From positions 124,001 through 188,000 of the forward strand of contig MHDU01000074.1 in the NCBI GenBank assembly GCA_001803635.1: a stretch of DNA of 64,000 nt, in the 5' to 3' direction. A program made the translations under genes and the position numbers. This DNA is from Nitrospirae bacterium GWB2_47_37. Lineage in GTDB: Bacteria; Nitrospirota; Thermodesulfovibrionia; Thermodesulfovibrionales; Dissulfurispiraceae. A model generated the notes under the pieces. The model was given only the letters and a program-made list of their open reading frames with translations. It was not told where the DNA came from and made no database searches. Below, piece after piece: positions 63,128 through 64,000 of the stretch. Numbering within the stretch: position 1 is the stretch's first letter; each line of letters begins with the position of its first letter.

Positions 63128-63145
63128 CCGGCATTAAACTTGCTT
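63128..63145 (+). promoter_or_regulatory. Sigma54 promoter upstream of bcsB
   Basis: CCGGCATTAAACTTGCTT has GG at 63130-63131, GC at 63142-63143 and 10 bases between. No dyad lies 73 bp upstream, unlike the others. A second GG-N10-GC (63217-63230) is weaker. A 7-codon frame (63290-63313, MRIFDGK) with an RBS-like sequence overlaps the bcsB start (ATGA). Confidence 0.6.
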
Positions 63146-63309
63146 AATATTAAGCTAATGTAGGTGCAGTATAACACCGCCGGGAGTTGTAATAGAGCGG
63201 CATAAGGCATTTGCATGGGAAATTTTTTGCTGAATAATTGATTGGCAGCCAAAAAAATGACGGTATTGCCTTGCGCGGGAGAGAATACTATGCGGATTTT
63301 TGACGGAAA

Positions 63310-64000
63310 ATGAAGAGAAGAAAAATATTTTTAACTGCAATTGTTGTTAAATTATTTTTTTGCATGGTATTTTTTCCTGTCCCGGCAGAGGCGGACGTTT
63401 TTAAGCTTCCGTTATATAAAATCGCACCGGCTAAAACCGTAACTCTTAAATGCACTTCTGCGGAATACGGCATAAGCATACCGGTGGCGGAACGGTGGAA
63501 GGTTGAAAAAGCCGTTTTAGTTTTTGGTTATGTAAATTCCACCGGACTCCTCGAAAATAAATCCCGGTTGACGGTTAAGGTTAACGGCTATCCTGTTTCG
63601 CAGATAAACCTTAATCCCCTTGCTCCCGAAGGATTCGTCAAACTGTCGTTGCCCGCGCTTTTTCTTGAACCGGGGTATAACAGCATTACCTTTGAGGCTT
63701 CGCAGCACTATACCCTTGAGTGCGAATATCCGTGCGCATCGGATTTGTGGACTACCTTGAAACTGGATGAGGCTTATCTGGAGATGGAGTATTCGCTTAG
63801 GGATGTGCCGTTGAAGCTTTCCGCGCTGCCGAATTTTCTGTTTGATCCGAAGATAAGTCCTCGCGGCGAAGTGAATATAGTGATAGAGAATACAAAAAAT
63901 GTCGATATGGTAAGCATTGCGAGCATTGTAGCGTCAGGCATAGCGAGGAGATTCGACTATAAAAACGTATATTTTTCCGTATCGAGCGACATCAAGCCCG
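63310..64000 (+). CDS. bcsB: Cellulose synthase regulatory subunit BcsB-like, N-terminal part
   Basis: The gene runs off the window; 230 codons are visible from ATG 63310. A signal-like segment (1-29, ending PVPAEA) is followed by a beta-rich domain (KLPLYKIAPAKTVTLKCTSA, WKVEKAVLVFGYVNS, LTVKVNGYPVSQINL, YNSITFEASQHYTLECEYPC). The carbohydrate-binding pattern and proximity to bcsA indicate BcsB, which guides cellulose across the periplasm. The C-terminal membrane helix is not in view. Confidence 0.8.
   Translation, partial: MKRRKIFLTAIVVKLFFCMVFFPVPAEADVFKLPLYKIAPAKTVTLKCTSAEYGISIPVAERWKVEKAVLVFGYVNSTGLLENKSRLTVKVNGYPVSQINLNPLAPEGFVKLSLPALFLEPGYNSITFEASQHYTLECEYPCASDLWTTLKLDEAYLEMEYSLRDVPLKLSALPNFLFDPKISPRGEVNIVIENTKNVDMVSIASIVASGIARRFDYKNVYFSVSSDIKP

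Overview
This window looks like a chromosomal segment of an uncultured anaerobic or microaerophilic Gram-negative bacterium. Signal peptides, periplasmic binding proteins, a BcsA/BcsB cellulose synthase, and methyl-accepting proteins with periplasmic loops all indicate a Gram-negative cell. The best guess is Nitrospirota (Thermodesulfovibrionia-like). The guess rests on the combination of an HdrA-MvhDGA hydrogenase set, an octahaem HAO-like cytochrome, many receiver-kinase hybrids, sigma54 control, and short dispersed GGGGACTGTCCC repeats. No rRNA or taxonomic marker was compared, and a deltaproteobacterial lineage is possible.

Layout. 1-17.3 kb is a chemosensory and phosphorelay block: the end of a sigma54 activator, two CheY-like receivers, a Fis-type regulator, two CheW, two chemoreceptors with an orphan periplasmic binding protein, CheB, CheR-TPR, a CheA-receiver hybrid, a receiver-kinase, an HPt-REC-REC-GGDEF protein and a GAF-type sigma54 activator. 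17.4-24.6 kb is a probable sigma54-controlled operon in which a chemoreceptor precedes an MvhGA-type [NiFe] hydrogenase, its maturation protease, HdrA, MvhD and a TusA-like protein. 24.8-33.5 kb is a second binding protein followed by a large kinase and phosphorelay cluster with HD-GYP, receiver and HPt outputs. 33.5-36.8 kb is accessory DNA: a broken TumE/TumA-like module, then a small island bounded by a 42-bp duplication of the 3' half of tRNA-Val. The island carries a two-gene cassette (winged-helix-like protein plus winged-helix/HEPN protein) ending in an attC-like site, and a HicAB pair. 37-64 kb is mostly housekeeping: nadA, midA-like, rplU-rpmA-obg-proB, an HAO-like cytochrome behind an FNR-type palindrome, glyQS, a DEAD-box helicase with a leader terminator, a TPP riboswitch with thiSGE and thiC, and a class III cyclase next to bcsA and bcsB.

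How the parts work together. The window is rich in signalling that meets at c-di-GMP: a GGDEF protein, two HD-GYP proteins, a PilZ protein and PilZ-containing BcsA. Three good -24/-12 promoters (near 437, 17404 and 24799) each have a dyad about 73-74 bp upstream of the -24 GG. This suggests that enhancer-binding proteins encoded next to them link the chemosensory, hydrogenase and binding-protein genes. A fourth -24/-12 site precedes bcsB.

The most novel items are the HEPN cassette with attC-like recombination features, palindromic elements read in frame inside two hydrogenase genes, the chemoreceptor at the head of a hydrogenase operon, and an unnamed N-terminal domain shared by the GAF sigma54 activator and the HD-GYP protein.
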